Source of the DNA: Psychrobacter sp. P11F6
GTDB lineage: Bacteria; Pseudomonadota; Gammaproteobacteria; Pseudomonadales; Moraxellaceae
Direction of reading: 5' to 3'
Assembly: GCF_001435295.1 (NCBI RefSeq)
Contig: NZ_CM003594.1
Coordinates: 2,356,001 to 2,420,000, forward strand
Length of the DNA: 64,000 bases
Position numbers and translations under genes: made by a program. Positions 24,119 to 32,916 of the stretch are shown here, piece by piece. The notes under the pieces were generated by a model. That model saw only the letters and a program-made list of their open reading frames with translations. It was not told the origin of the DNA and did no database searches. The stretch's first letter is position 1; the number at the start of each line of letters is the position of its first letter.

Positions 24119-24727
24119 TTATAGCTGCTGCTCTGCGGACTCAATCTCAGCGTATACTTGGTTTGTGCCATCTTTATTGATTTGCATAATTTGGTATGGC
24201 ATAAACTTATCTTGATATTCCATACCAGGGCTACCGACGGGCATACCCGGTACCGACAAACCAATGGCGTGCTTTGGTGGGTTTTGCAAAAACTCAGCCA
24301 CATACTTAGCAGGAACATGACCTTCGATGACATAACCATCACTGGTAACGGCGGTATGGCAAGAACGCATCTCAGCAGGTACACCGTAACGCTCTTTAAA
24401 TAATGACAAGTCTGCAACATCATGTGCAGTTGTCGTTAACCCATTATCTTCTGCGTGCCCTATCCATTCTTTACAACAGCCACAATTGGCATCTTTATAG
24501 ACAGTGGCTGACACGTTCTTGAGCAGGTCTGGGTTGTTGGCTGGTGTCTCTGTCACTGTTTGCTTACTCTGTATAGCGTTTGCCTCACCACTGCTGGCGT
24601 TAGAGGCATTGGCAGTAGAGAGGCTAGCATTAGAAGCATTGCTGTCAGATTGCCCGCACGCTGATAATATGGCAGCGGTTAATAAGACCGCTGACCCTCG
24701 AACAAACTTAACGGTAAAAGGCTTCAT
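24119..24727 (-). CDS. DUF411 metal-binding lipoprotein
   Basis: A 202-residue predicted lipoprotein (lipobox LSACG, Cys about residue 24) with an Asn/Ser/Ala-rich linker (about 28-62). The DUF411 domain (about 70-190) has the cysteine motif CGCCKEW (near residues 81-87), a conserved Cys-His in MRSCHTAV and the block EGHVPAKYVAEFL. Such proteins are linked to copper or silver handling in the periplasm. It is the first gene of a leftward unit with the two DUF305 genes and is divergent from the CusR/CusS-like pair. A perfect CusR-type box lies about 103 bases upstream, so copper induction is likely. Confidence 0.87.
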   Translation of the reverse strand: MKPFTVKFVRGSAVLLTAAILSACGQSDSNASNASLSTANASNASSGEANAIQSKQTVTETPANNPDLLKNVSATVYKDANCGCCKEWIGHAEDNGLTTTAHDVADLSLFKERYGVPAEMRSCHTAVTSDGYVIEGHVPAKYVAEFLQNPPKHAIGLSVPGMPVGSPGMEYQDKFMPYQIMQINKDGTNQVYAEIESAEQQL

Positions 24728-24829
24728 AGAGGCTTCTCATAGTGTTGAATATTTCATAGTGTTGAATATTAAAATTAGGATGTATTGAAGCCAAACTAGC
24801 ATAGCCACTCTGACAGTCAGATGACGCCA

Positions 24830-24849
24830 AGATGACAATTTTGTCATCT
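24830..24849. promoter_or_regulatory. CusR/CopR-type operator (copper box)
   Basis: AGATGACAA-TT-TTGTCATCT is a perfect palindrome with a two-base centre. Its core ATGACAANNTTGTCAT equals the known CusR box of E. coli. It sits between the DUF411 gene (leftward) and the response-regulator gene (rightward). Confidence 0.85.
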
Positions 24850-24950
24850 TCTAGACTGAGCATAGGTTTATTACCAGTATTCCTCTATGATTGATAACAA
24901 TAGAGACATTTTATATTGATCTCATCCTAAATAATTGGTGCGAGTATGCT

Positions 24951-25718
24951 ATGAAAGTATTGTTAGTCGAAGATGAATTATCGCTTGGCGACTACATTAA
25001 AAAAGGTTTAAGCGAGGCAGGTTTTATCGTTGAGCATAAAACCACAGGTTTAGATGGGTATCATGCATTGATGACTGAGGACTTCACTATCGTGGTGATG
25101 GATGTGATGCTGCCTGATGTCAGTGGTTTTGAGCTGGTCAGTAACTATCGCGCTGCTGGTAACACCACCCCTGTATTATTTTTGACCGCAAAAGATGACC
25201 TTAGCGACCGCATAAAAGGCTTCGAGATTGGCGGTGACGACTATCTCACCAAACCTTTTGCCTTCGCTGAGCTGCTGGTCAGAATCAAAAGCTTACTACG
25301 CCGTGCCAATCAAGCAGATTACGCCAGCACAGTGCTTCAAATGGCTGATTTAAAACTGGATATCGCTAAACGTAGCGTGCATCGAGATAAGGGTTCTATC
25401 AAATTAACGGCCAAAGAATTTGCGCTATTGCAGTTTTTACTTGAGCATCAAGGCGAAGTATTACCCCGCTCTGTCATCGCTTCACAAGTATGGGATATGA
25501 ATTTTGATAGCGATACCAATGTGATTGATGTGGCGATAAGACGCTTACGAAGTAAAATCGACGATGGCTTTGAAAGTAAGCTCATTCATACCGTACGCGG
25601 TATGGGCTATAAACTAGAAGCGGACAATACCGCCGTTACAGTTAATAATGAAACCAACATTGATATGAGTAATGAGGCTAATACGGTTTCTAAACTCAAT
25701 CATGTTGAAGTAAAATAG
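24951..25718 (+). CDS. OmpR-family response regulator, CusR/CopR-like
   Basis: A 255-residue two-component regulator. The receiver domain (1-120) has the acidic pair in LLVEDE, the phosphorylation site Asp51 in VVMDVMLPD and Lys in YLTKPFAFAEL. The winged-helix DNA-binding domain (about 125-220) ends IHTVRGMGYKLE, as in heavy-metal regulators. A tail of about 30 Asn-rich residues follows. The open frame extends 20 codons upstream to 24891, but MKVLLVEDE at 24951 is the standard start. The partner kinase begins one base after the stop. The copper box upstream argues for autoregulation by copper. Confidence 0.9.
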   Translation: MKVLLVEDELSLGDYIKKGLSEAGFIVEHKTTGLDGYHALMTEDFTIVVMDVMLPDVSGFELVSNYRAAGNTTPVLFLTAKDDLSDRIKGFEIGGDDYLTKPFAFAELLVRIKSLLRRANQADYASTVLQMADLKLDIAKRSVHRDKGSIKLTAKEFALLQFLLEHQGEVLPRSVIASQVWDMNFDSDTNVIDVAIRRLRSKIDDGFESKLIHTVRGMGYKLEADNTAVTVNNETNIDMSNEANTVSKLNHVEVK

Positions 25719-25719
25719 C

Positions 25720-27201
25720 ATGGCATATAAATCAGAGCATCGACGCTTGTCATTACTGTGGCGCACTACCCTAGTATTAACGGTATGTGTGCTGATATCT
25801 CAAGCTTTTTTGTACATATGGATACAGCGTTCGGTTAATGATCATTTTGAACAAATGGACTCAGAGATCCTGACTCATGCTGCGTTTAATTTACGACAGT
25901 ATATGACAGAGGTGACATCGGATGATCAGCGCTCTAACAACCTTGCCGACCCTGCTCATCTCGCCAATACAGCATCATCCGTGATAGATATCTTTCGACC
26001 CGATTATGAAGTCAAAACAATTATCACTGACCATAATGGACATGTCATTAATAGTCAGCCAAAGGATTTTATTGATAAACTCAATGACTCCCAATTGGTC
26101 GAAAAACTATGGCAGCAGCACCGCGATCAACCCTTTGACTTGCAGCTTAATCATCGTCATTATCGCGCGCTGGTCATTGAGCACTCTAATCGCTTGGCAT
26201 TAATCGCGCTACCGATTGATGTGCATCATCAATACCTTGCCCAGTTTAACCACCATCTTATCCTGATACTTATTGCGATCACTTTTATCTTGGTATCAGT
26301 CGCAGCTTTTAGTGTCTATCTAGGATTCGCCCCCTTAGCGACCATCAGTCAAAAAATGGCACGTATTAACGCCGAGCAGTTAGACGATAGAATCATCGTC
26401 TCTGAAATGCCAAGCGAGCTGCGACCCTTGGCTGACGCTTATAATGCCATGATGGATAAACTTGAACACAACTTTGCCTCATTATCACAGTTTTCAGATG
26501 ACATTGCTCACGAACTGCGCACACCACTGGCAACGTTAAGCACTCAAACTCAAGTGATGCTCAGTAAACCTAGAGACCATCAAGAATATGTCGAGCAGCT
26601 ACATCATCAACACGACACGCTCAAGCAACTATCCCTGCTAATTAACAATATGCTCTTGCTGGCAAAAACTCAAAAAGGCCTATACGACTCACAACGTCAT
26701 CTTGTCGATACCGACTCACTGATAATTAAGCTCATCGATTATTTTGAGCTGATAGCCGAAGAGCGCGGTATCTCTTTTGAGAAAAAAGGGGCATTTGATG
26801 TGGTATTAGGGGATGAGAGCTTGTTACAAAGGCTGTTTGCCAACTTGATATCTAATGCGATTTACTACGCCGCCAGCGACAGTATCATTACTATTACCGC
26901 CGTTTCTAAGACTGCTAGCCTCATAAAACATAACGCTCACGCCCTTAGAGAAACGGCTCAGCAGCCATCGCTAAACATCACCATCACTAATCGCTTGCAG
27001 ACGCCTCTAACTCAAGCGGAAGCAGATAGACTGTTTGAACGCTTTTATCGTCATCACAAATCCAATAATCAGCATTCGGGCACAGGGCTGGGATTGGCCA
27101 TCGTACAAGCGATCGTCAATGCCCATAACGGCAAAGTCAGTATTACCATTAAGGATGAGTATTACTTTCAAGTTAACGTACAGTTATTAAAAGAATCATA
27201 G
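25720..27201 (+). CDS. Heavy-metal sensor histidine kinase, CusS/CopS-like
   Basis: A 493-residue inner-membrane kinase. Transmembrane helix 1 is about 13-32, the periplasmic sensor loop about 33-180, helix 2 about 181-205, then a HAMP region (about 206-255). The dimerisation/phosphoacceptor site is His264 in SDDIAHELRTPLATL, and the ATP-binding domain has NLISNAIYYA, LFERFYRHH and GTGLGLAIVQAIV. It forms a pair with the upstream regulator, separated by one base. The periplasmic loop is His-rich (LQLNHRHYRALVIEH), compatible with metal sensing. Copper or silver is the likely signal from the context. Confidence 0.9.
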   Translation: MAYKSEHRRLSLLWRTTLVLTVCVLISQAFLYIWIQRSVNDHFEQMDSEILTHAAFNLRQYMTEVTSDDQRSNNLADPAHLANTASSVIDIFRPDYEVKTIITDHNGHVINSQPKDFIDKLNDSQLVEKLWQQHRDQPFDLQLNHRHYRALVIEHSNRLALIALPIDVHHQYLAQFNHHLILILIAITFILVSVAAFSVYLGFAPLATISQKMARINAEQLDDRIIVSEMPSELRPLADAYNAMMDKLEHNFASLSQFSDDIAHELRTPLATLSTQTQVMLSKPRDHQEYVEQLHHQHDTLKQLSLLINNMLLLAKTQKGLYDSQRHLVDTDSLIIKLIDYFELIAEERGISFEKKGAFDVVLGDESLLQRLFANLISNAIYYAASDSIITITAVSKTASLIKHNAHALRETAQQPSLNITITNRLQTPLTQAEADRLFERFYRHHKSNNQHSGTGLGLAIVQAIVNAHNGKVSITIKDEYYFQVNVQLLKES

Positions 27202-27353
27202 GGCGTGTTTAATCGAGAAATGGTCACCTTTTGGTCACCGAGCAGGTGGTCAGCAAGGAGGTGATCAGCGATTTTCAAAAGTTAGAATGTATGCAAACAA
27301 ACTTATAGAGAATACTTTATCGAAGATAGACTAGTCCCTAAGAGTTGATAAGG

Positions 27354-27384
27354 GAAAAAAAGCCAACCTTTATAGATAAAGGCT
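27354..27384 (-). terminator. Second terminator of the tRNA-Val/tRNA-Asp operon
   Basis: On the minus strand AGCC...GGCT with an inner CCTTTAT/ATAAAGG stem is followed by seven T. It lies behind the first terminator, giving tandem stops between the tRNA operon and the kinase gene that converges on it. Confidence 0.65.
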
Positions 27385-27403
27385 GTAAGAAGAATTTTAG
27401 ACA

Positions 27404-27435
27404 CAAAAAAACCCCAAACAAAATTATGTTTGAGG
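27404..27435 (-). terminator. Intrinsic terminator of the tRNA operon
   Basis: On the minus strand CCTCAAAC and GTTTGGGG pair (one G-T) around ATAATTTT, followed by a run of seven T. Confidence 0.8.
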
Positions 27436-27488
27436 CGAAACTTGCTTAAACTCGAGAGTTTAAATTTGTTTTAGCTTTTTACTAAATA

Positions 27489-27565
27489 TGGCGCAGCGGA
27501 CGGGACTCGAACCCGCGACCCCCGGCGTGACAGGCCGGTATTCTAACCAACTGAACTACCGCTGC
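27489..27565 (-). tRNA. tRNA-Asp(GTC)
   Basis: A 77-base cloverleaf on the minus strand with acceptor arms GCAGCGG/CCGCTGC, encoded CCA, anticodon GTC (27529-27531 on the complement) in CCTGTCACG and T arm GGTTCGAGTCC. It lies 51 bases downstream of tRNA-Val. Confidence 0.97.
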
Positions 27566-27616
27566 TTAGGTCGTCTTAGCATCTTCTCTTATTACAGAGA
27601 CACTCGCTAAAAAGAG

Positions 27617-27692
27617 TGGTGGGTGATGACGGATTCGAACCGCCGACATTCTGCGTGTAAGGCAGACGCTCTACCAACTGAGCTAATCACCC
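27617..27692 (-). tRNA. tRNA-Val(TAC)
   Basis: A 76-base cloverleaf on the minus strand: acceptor arms GGGTGAT/ATCACCC, D arm AGCTCAGTTGGTAGAGC, anticodon TAC (complement of 27657-27659) in CCTTACACG, T arm GGTTCGAATCC and encoded CCA. Confidence 0.97.
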
Positions 27693-27718
27693 TGAGAAGC
27701 GTTAAAAAATTGCACTGC

Positions 27719-27759
27719 AATTTTAACTTCGCAAGTTAAAATTCCTTAAAGGGAATTTT
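27719..27759 (-). other. Overlapping hairpins in the tRNA leader
   Basis: AATTTTAACTT-CGC-AAGTTAAAATT (27719-27743) is a perfect 11-base inverted repeat, overlapped by AAAATTCC/GGAATTTT (27738-27759). The two stems cannot form together. They lie between the promoter and tRNA-Val, so they may guide 5-prime processing. Confidence 0.5.
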
Positions 27760-27852
27760 ATAGAAAGTTTAATCTTTAAAGTTGTCACGCTTTAAGTCAG
27801 TAAAAATTCTAACAACATTGAACTTAATTAAGTCCCCTTGCTGTGGGTGTGT

Positions 27853-27880
27853 ATTATATAGATTTACACATAGCTGTCAA
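27853..27880 (-). promoter_or_regulatory. Sigma-70 promoter of the tRNA-Val/tRNA-Asp operon
   Basis: On the minus strand a consensus TTGACA (27880-27875) and TATAAT (27858-27853) are 16 bases apart. The transcript would have a leader of about 150 bases. The rest of the gap from 27693 to 27996 is AT-rich and without a gene. Confidence 0.8.
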
Positions 27881-27996
27881 ACAGTATTTTCAGTTTTTTA
27901 ACGTATTTTATAGGTTTTTATTTATTAATCTGACAAGCCTATGTTTTTATTAGATTTATATTTTTATAAAAAACCAATAAATTTTCAAGCATGACC

Positions 27997-28485
27997 CTAT
28001 TTACTGGCTAATGCTTGTTCGATATCCATTTTTATGGCATCTGGTTTGGTGGTTGGCGCGTAGCGGTCAATGACCTGTCCATCTTTACCAATTAAAAACT
28101 TAGTAAAATTCCATTTGATACCATCTGTCAATACACCACCCTTTTGCTCTTTAAGCCAATCAAAAATAGGATGAGCATCTTTGCCATTGACATCAACCTT
28201 CGCCATCATTGGAAAACTGACACCATAGTTCTTTTGACAAAATGCGCCAATCTCATCATTACTGCCTGGATCTTGCCCGCCAAATTGATTACAAGGGAAA
28301 CCAATAACAACCAATCCTTGATCTTTATATTGCTGATATATTGCCTCTAGGCCTCCAAATTGCGGCGTAAACCCACATTTGCTGGCGGTATTGACGATTA
28401 ATAACACCTTACCTTGATAATCAGAGAACGCTTGTGCAGTACCGTCCATGTGCTCAGCAGTAAAATCGTAAATCGTGCTCATCAT
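27997..28485 (-). CDS. Glutathione peroxidase family protein (thiol peroxidase)
   Basis: A 162-residue cytoplasmic peroxidase that reduces hydroperoxides. The peroxidatic residue is a cysteine (Cys37 in NTASKCGFTPQ), not selenocysteine. The Gln/Trp/Asn active-site partners appear in FPCNQFGGQDPG and IKWNFTKFLI. Enzymes of this bacterial type usually take electrons from thioredoxin rather than glutathione. Either of two adjacent ATGs (28485 or 28482) may be used; AAGGATAA lies just upstream and the second has better spacing. Together with the following msrB on the same strand it forms an oxidative-stress pair. Confidence 0.94.
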   Translation of the reverse strand: MMSTIYDFTAEHMDGTAQAFSDYQGKVLLIVNTASKCGFTPQFGGLEAIYQQYKDQGLVVIGFPCNQFGGQDPGSNDEIGAFCQKNYGVSFPMMAKVDVNGKDAHPIFDWLKEQKGGVLTDGIKWNFTKFLIGKDGQVIDRYAPTTKPDAIKMDIEQALASK

Positions 28486-28644
28486 TTATCCTTAAGTCGA
28501 TTAATTTATTATTTTGATATTCTTTTAAGCCGTGCTCATTTTTCAATAACAGTGAAAACATTCATAATGCTAATCACTGGCAAGGCAGCATCTCGCGCTT
28601 CCCTGCCATGACTCTAAAATACTCTAAGCAATTTTTTTTAACAA

Positions 28645-29070
28645 TTACTTTTCAGATTTATCTAAATCAATAGACACAGAATTGATGCAATAGCGCATCC
28701 CCGTCGTCTCGCTTGGGCCGTCAGGGAAGACATGACCTAAATGTGCGCCGCAGTTACTACAGGTGACTTCTGTCCGCGTCATGCCCAGCGAATTATCCAC
28801 ATGCTCCTCGATAGCGCTGTTATCAACTCCTTGGTCAAAACTTGGCCAACCACAGCTGGCATCAAATTTATTGCTTGAGTCAAATAAGCTCGCACCGCAG
28901 CCTTTGCAGCGATAAATACCATCATCAGTCGCATCGTTATAGACGCCCGTAAATGGGCGTTCTGTACCCTTTTCACGCATCACGTGATATTCATCAGCAC
29001 TCAAACGCTCTTTCCAATCAGCTTCTGTTAATTGGCTAATTTCTTCTTGGCTAAGTTGATTGTCTTGCAT
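28645..29070 (-). CDS. msrB: Peptide-methionine (R)-S-oxide reductase MsrB
   Basis: A 141-residue enzyme that reduces methionine-R-sulfoxide in proteins with thioredoxin. Two zinc-binding CxxC pairs are seen in [10 protein letters not shown] and [10 protein letters not shown], the substrate-binding block is [10 protein letters not shown], and the catalytic cysteine (Cys128) is in RYCINSVS. Length is typical. It lies 159 bases upstream, in transcription order, of the glutathione peroxidase gene on the same strand. Confidence 0.96.
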   Translation of the reverse strand: MQDNQLSQEEISQLTEADWKERLSADEYHVMREKGTERPFTGVYNDATDDGIYRCKGCGASLFDSSNKFDASCGWPSFDQGVDNSAIEEHVDNSLGMTRTEVTCSNCGAHLGHVFPDGPSETTGMRYCINSVSIDLDKSEK

Positions 29071-29383
29071 AATGTATCCTTAATTTGGGTATGTATTATC
29101 TCGTCCATTAGCATTAGCTTTTATCTGCTATTAACTAACACTTTATCGCCATATTTTTATAAAAACGATGGGCCTTATCTATTGTTTATCCACTCAATAT
29201 TCAAGGTATACATTACAAGAAAACTATCATAAACAAGCGATAGTGTAAGGTATTGAAAAAGCTATGATAAATAAAATACAGCAAATTTCCTTAACATATC
29301 AATGAATATAGATTTAGCCACGACAATGATTCTCAGAAAGAAGTTTAATATCTAGTAGAGAAGCAATGAGGCAACGATAATAC
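29071..29383. other. Intergenic region upstream of the XRE-aminotransferase gene
   Basis: About 313 AT-rich bases between msrB (leftward) and the operator cluster of the rightward gene. No gene or clear repeat is seen. Confidence 0.5.
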
Positions 29384-29473
29384 TATCAATGCAAGTTATT
29401 CTTGCATTGATAAATATACCTTCCTTAAAAACAGCTTGCATTGATACTGATAATGCAATAATATCTTGCATTA
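29384..29473 (+). promoter_or_regulatory. Palindromic operator cluster with overlapping promoter
   Basis: Site 1 (29384-29412) is TATCAATGCAAG-TTATT-CTTGCATTGATA, perfect 12-base arms. A half-site CTTGCATTGATA at 29435-29446 repeats the right arm exactly. Site 2 (29451-29473) has TAATGCAA and TTGCATTA arms. In both palindromes TGCAA and TTGCA are seven bases apart. A possible promoter overlaps: TTGCAT (29437-29442), 16 bases, TAATAT (29459-29464). The cluster ends 65 bases before the ATG of the XRE-aminotransferase gene. Confidence 0.75.
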
Positions 29474-29538
29474 AGGCTTAATTAAAACAAATGCCTGCTT
29501 TCCTTCTCTCCATTACCAACTAATGAATAAAGGCTTGA

Positions 29539-31188
29539 ATGATTATGGCTGATGACAAAAATAAAAGCACACAAGCCGAAAGACTGGTACAGCTACGTCG
29601 TGATAAAGGGCTAACTGCTGAGCAATTAGCGCAAGCCATGACCGCAGCAGGCGCAAAAGTCAGTCGCGGTGCTATCTCGAATTGGGAGCGTGGCACCAAT
29701 GGTATTGTGTCATCTAAGCTACCAACGCTAGCACACATTTTAGGCTGCAGCGAAGGCTATCTGTTACGCGGCGAACTAAAAAACGACAGTGATAATAATA
29801 AAGAGGTGAGTAAAAGCGCTCATTCTCATAACAAAAATAGTCAAAACATGTCATTTGCTCAAACTGACAAGATATATGACTCCCAAGCCAATCAAACGAC
29901 TACAACTCCTACTATAGATACAAACTCACAAAATAACCCTATGAGTGGTCACACTATGAACACAATAAAAAAATCGGATAAATTACAAAATGTTTGCTAC
30001 GACATTCGCGGCCCGCTACTACAAACAGCCAATAAGATGGAAGCCGAAGGCAAACGTATATTAAAGCTGAACGTCGGTAACCCAGCCCCCTTTGGTTTAG
30101 AAGCACCGCATGAGATTTTGCGCGATGTGGCAATGAACCTACCAGACGCGACTGGCTATTCCGACTCGCAAGGGATTTTTTCAGCGCGTAAAGCTGTCCT
30201 ACAGTACTATCAATCAAAGGGGTTGCTATCGGCAGTTGATGTTCGTGACGTCTATTTGGGCAACGGAGTTTCTGAGCTGATTGTAATGACCATGCAGGCT
30301 TTGATGAATGATGGTGACGAAGTGCTTATCCCAATGCCAGACTACCCGCTTTGGACGGCAGCGGCGAACCTAGCTGGCGGCACAGCGGTACATTATCGCT
30401 GTAATGAAGACGACAATTGGCATCCTGATATCGAAGACATTAAATCTAAAATCACCTCTAAAACCAAAGGTATCGTGGTGATTAACCCTAATAATCCAAC
30501 GGGTTCACTTTATAGTGATGAATTACTCAAACAAATTATTGAGGTCGCTAAAGCGCATGATTTAATCATCATGGCTGATGAAATTTATGATCGTATTCTT
30601 TATGATGATATGGTACACACCCCAATGAGCACCTTGACTGATGATGTGCTGGTGCTCTCATACAATGGATTATCTAAATCTCATCGTATCGCGGGATTCC
30701 GGGCAGGTTGGATGATGGTGTCTGGCAAAAAACACCATGCCACTGACTTTATCGAAGGCTTGGACATGTTAGCGTCTATGCGCTTGTGTTCCAACGTCCA
30801 AGGTCAGTATGCCATTCAAACGGCGATGGGTGGCTATCAAAGCATGAAAGAGCTCACGTCAGAGCGTGGGCGCTTATATAAGCAGCGTGAAATGGCTGTG
30901 TCACGACTTAATGCGATCAAAGGTATCTCTTGTACCATGCCACAAGGCGCGTTTTATTGCTTTCCAAAGATGGATCCTGATATTTACCCTATCGAAGATG
31001 ATATGGCATTTATGATGGATTTGCTTGTTGAAGAAAATGTCTTAATGGTGCAAGGAACAGGCTTTAACTGGGATAAGCCCGATCATTTCCGCTTGGTATT
31101 TTTGCCAAACCTACATGATTTAGAAGATGCCATGGATCGCTTGGATCGCTTCTTTGCCAAAAAGCGCAAACAATTTGGTACCGAATAG
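29539..31188 (+). CDS. alaA: XRE-family DNA-binding domain fused to an AlaA-like alanine aminotransferase
   Basis: A 549-residue fusion. Residues about 10-80 are a lambda-repressor-type helix-turn-helix: RLVQLRRDKGLTAEQLAQAM, VSRGAISNWERG and LAHILGCSEGYLLRGE. Residues 80-140 are a low-complexity Asn/Ser/Thr linker. From Met140 on (MNTIKKSDKLQNVCYDIRGP) it is a full-length AlaA-type PLP aminotransferase, with INPNNPTGSLY, MADEIYDRI and the lysine site in YNGLSKSHRIAGFRAGWM, which makes alanine from pyruvate and glutamate. RBS AAAGG precedes the ATG at 29539. The frame is continuous and an internal start at 29956 has no obvious RBS. Palindromes just upstream suggest that the HTH domain controls its own gene. 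MocR-type regulators combine GntR domains with aminotransferase folds, but the XRE combination is unusual to me. Confidence 0.88.
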   Translation: MIMADDKNKSTQAERLVQLRRDKGLTAEQLAQAMTAAGAKVSRGAISNWERGTNGIVSSKLPTLAHILGCSEGYLLRGELKNDSDNNKEVSKSAHSHNKNSQNMSFAQTDKIYDSQANQTTTTPTIDTNSQNNPMSGHTMNTIKKSDKLQNVCYDIRGPLLQTANKMEAEGKRILKLNVGNPAPFGLEAPHEILRDVAMNLPDATGYSDSQGIFSARKAVLQYYQSKGLLSAVDVRDVYLGNGVSELIVMTMQALMNDGDEVLIPMPDYPLWTAAANLAGGTAVHYRCNEDDNWHPDIEDIKSKITSKTKGIVVINPNNPTGSLYSDELLKQIIEVAKAHDLIIMADEIYDRILYDDMVHTPMSTLTDDVLVLSYNGLSKSHRIAGFRAGWMMVSGKKHHATDFIEGLDMLASMRLCSNVQGQYAIQTAMGGYQSMKELTSERGRLYKQREMAVSRLNAIKGISCTMPQGAFYCFPKMDPDIYPIEDDMAFMMDLLVEENVLMVQGTGFNWDKPDHFRLVFLPNLHDLEDAMDRLDRFFAKKRKQFGTE

Positions 31189-31204
31189 ACCTTAATTTGA
31201 CATA

Positions 31205-31243
31205 AAAAAACGCTTATCGGCATGATGCTGATAAGCGTTTTTT
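31205..31243. terminator. Bidirectional terminator between alaA-like and pit genes
   Basis: CGCTTATC (31211-31218) and GATAAGCG (31230-31237) pair, flanked by A-run and T-run, so it can serve both converging genes. Confidence 0.88.
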
Positions 31244-31308
31244 ATTTGAAACGTGCTTATAAATAACCTTAAATAAGACTTAAACGAAAGCCTTAATAAG
31301 CGTACGTG

Positions 31309-32916
31309 TTAAAAAATATTGACCAAAATAATATAACTGATGGCAGACATTGCCGCTGCTGCAGGAAGCGTAATGATCCATGCCAAACCGATAGGTTTCA
31401 TCAACGCCCAATTAGTGTCTCTATTGACAATACCGATACCAAGTACCGCGCCTACTAGCGTATGCGTACTTGAGACAGGCAGCCCCATAGTTGATGCGCC
31501 CATAACCACTGCAGCCGCAGCCAATTCAGCTGAAAAACCAGAAGCGGGATGCATTTTTGCCAAGTTGGTACCAACCGTTTGAATGACTTCTTTACCAATG
31601 AACCAAAGACCAACGATAAGCGCAACACCAAAGGTCAGCATAACCGCAGGCGGTACAGCGGCTTCAGTCGCAATGCTATTGGTACGGATAACATCCATAA
31701 TCGCGGCAAAAGGGCCGACTGCATTGGCAATATCGTTTGAGCCATGGCTAAAGGCAAAAGCAGAGGCGGTAAAGACTTGCATCCAGCTAAACATAATAAA
31801 CGTCGCTTTGGTCAAATCCTCTTTATGTTTACCGCGGATACTCTTGGTATAGATAAAGGTCGCAAGCCACACCAGCGCTGCGATCATACCCATGATTAAA
31901 AAGCCTTGCAGCGTCGTCATGCCATTATTGACATTCTTTAGACCCTTAAAGATGACCAAAGAGGCCATGACCGCGCCGCCTGCAGCCGCAATGATAGGCA
32001 CCCATTGCTTCAACGCTTTTAGCGTATCAAGGTTGCTGCGTTCATTTTCAATCTCATAAAGCTGTTTATAATAATCAGTCTCTAAATCTTCAACATCGCA
32101 ATCATCATCTTTGTAGATTTCTTGATCACGTAACATCGCTGACGTATAGGCCAGCTGCTCTGATTCTGTTAAACCGTCCAAAAATTCTTTGTGGTTTTGT
32201 TTTAAGGTTTTTTTGTCGCCTTTCAAAGTCGCAATGTGCGCCTCTGTTCTATCATTATATTCAATGATGTTTTTCTTAATCTGTCCATATAATACATAGG
32301 ACAAAACGCCGCCCAATAGCGGTGACAATACCCAAGAAATCGCGATGGTGCCAATCGTACTCCAATTCACCGTTGATAATGCCATTTCAGTACCACCTAA
32401 CGTGATACCTAATACAACAGAGCTACCAACAACGCCGCCAATAATAGCGTGCGTGGTCGAAACAGGCAGACCTTTTTTAGTGGCAAATAACAGCCAAAAT
32501 GCGGCAGCGATGAGCGCTGACAGCATGACATAAATGAATTGGTTGGGCGTTACTGAAAGACCATCTAAATCGACAATGCCGCTTCGAATGGTATCGGTGA
32601 CTTCACCACCTGCCAGTACGGCTCCGGACACTTCAAATATCGCTGCGATACCCAGCGCTTGCGGGATAGTCAACGTCCCTGCACCCACTGAGGTACCAAA
32701 GGAGTTGGCGACATCGTTACCACCAATATTGAATGCCATAAAGACACCAAAAGCGGTGGCCACAATAAATAGCGTCGTCTGTTGACGCATCGTGTAATCT
32801 AGACCCCACCACAAAAAGTAGGAGGTCATCGCAATCAGTAAAATGGCAAAAAATAGATTTATTCTCATAGAACCGACTGATTTGGCTGGCTCTGTAGAAC
32901 TGTTGCTAATACCCAT
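31309..32916 (-). CDS. pit: Low-affinity inorganic phosphate transporter, PiT family
   Basis: A 535-residue inner-membrane transporter that imports phosphate (as metal-phosphate) with protons. The two inverted family repeats carry the signature GGNDVANSFGTSVGAGTLT (about 66-84) and HGSNDIANAVGPFAA (about 395-409). Each is followed by PVSTTHAIIGGVVGSS or PVSSTHTLVGAVLG. About ten membrane helices are visible, with a charged cytoplasmic loop of about 90 residues (about 215-305) in the centre. It stands alone. The polyphosphate:AMP phosphotransferase gene lies 640 bases upstream on the same strand, so both concern phosphate. Confidence 0.93.
   Translation of the reverse strand: MGISNSSTEPAKSVGSMRINLFFAILLIAMTSYFLWWGLDYTMRQQTTLFIVATAFGVFMAFNIGGNDVANSFGTSVGAGTLTIPQALGIAAIFEVSGAVLAGGEVTDTIRSGIVDLDGLSVTPNQFIYVMLSALIAAAFWLLFATKKGLPVSTTHAIIGGVVGSSVVLGITLGGTEMALSTVNWSTIGTIAISWVLSPLLGGVLSYVLYGQIKKNIIEYNDRTEAHIATLKGDKKTLKQNHKEFLDGLTESEQLAYTSAMLRDQEIYKDDDCDVEDLETDYYKQLYEIENERSNLDTLKALKQWVPIIAAAGGAVMASLVIFKGLKNVNNGMTTLQGFLIMGMIAALVWLATFIYTKSIRGKHKEDLTKATFIMFSWMQVFTASAFAFSHGSNDIANAVGPFAAIMDVIRTNSIATEAAVPPAVMLTFGVALIVGLWFIGKEVIQTVGTNLAKMHPASGFSAELAAAAVVMGASTMGLPVSSTHTLVGAVLGIGIVNRDTNWALMKPIGLAWIITLPAAAAMSAISYIILVNIF

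Noticed and set aside
27202..27230. GGGCGTGTTTAATC after the sensor kinase as another MITE copy
   Set aside because: Only about ten bases match one end, and there is no second end or shared interior.
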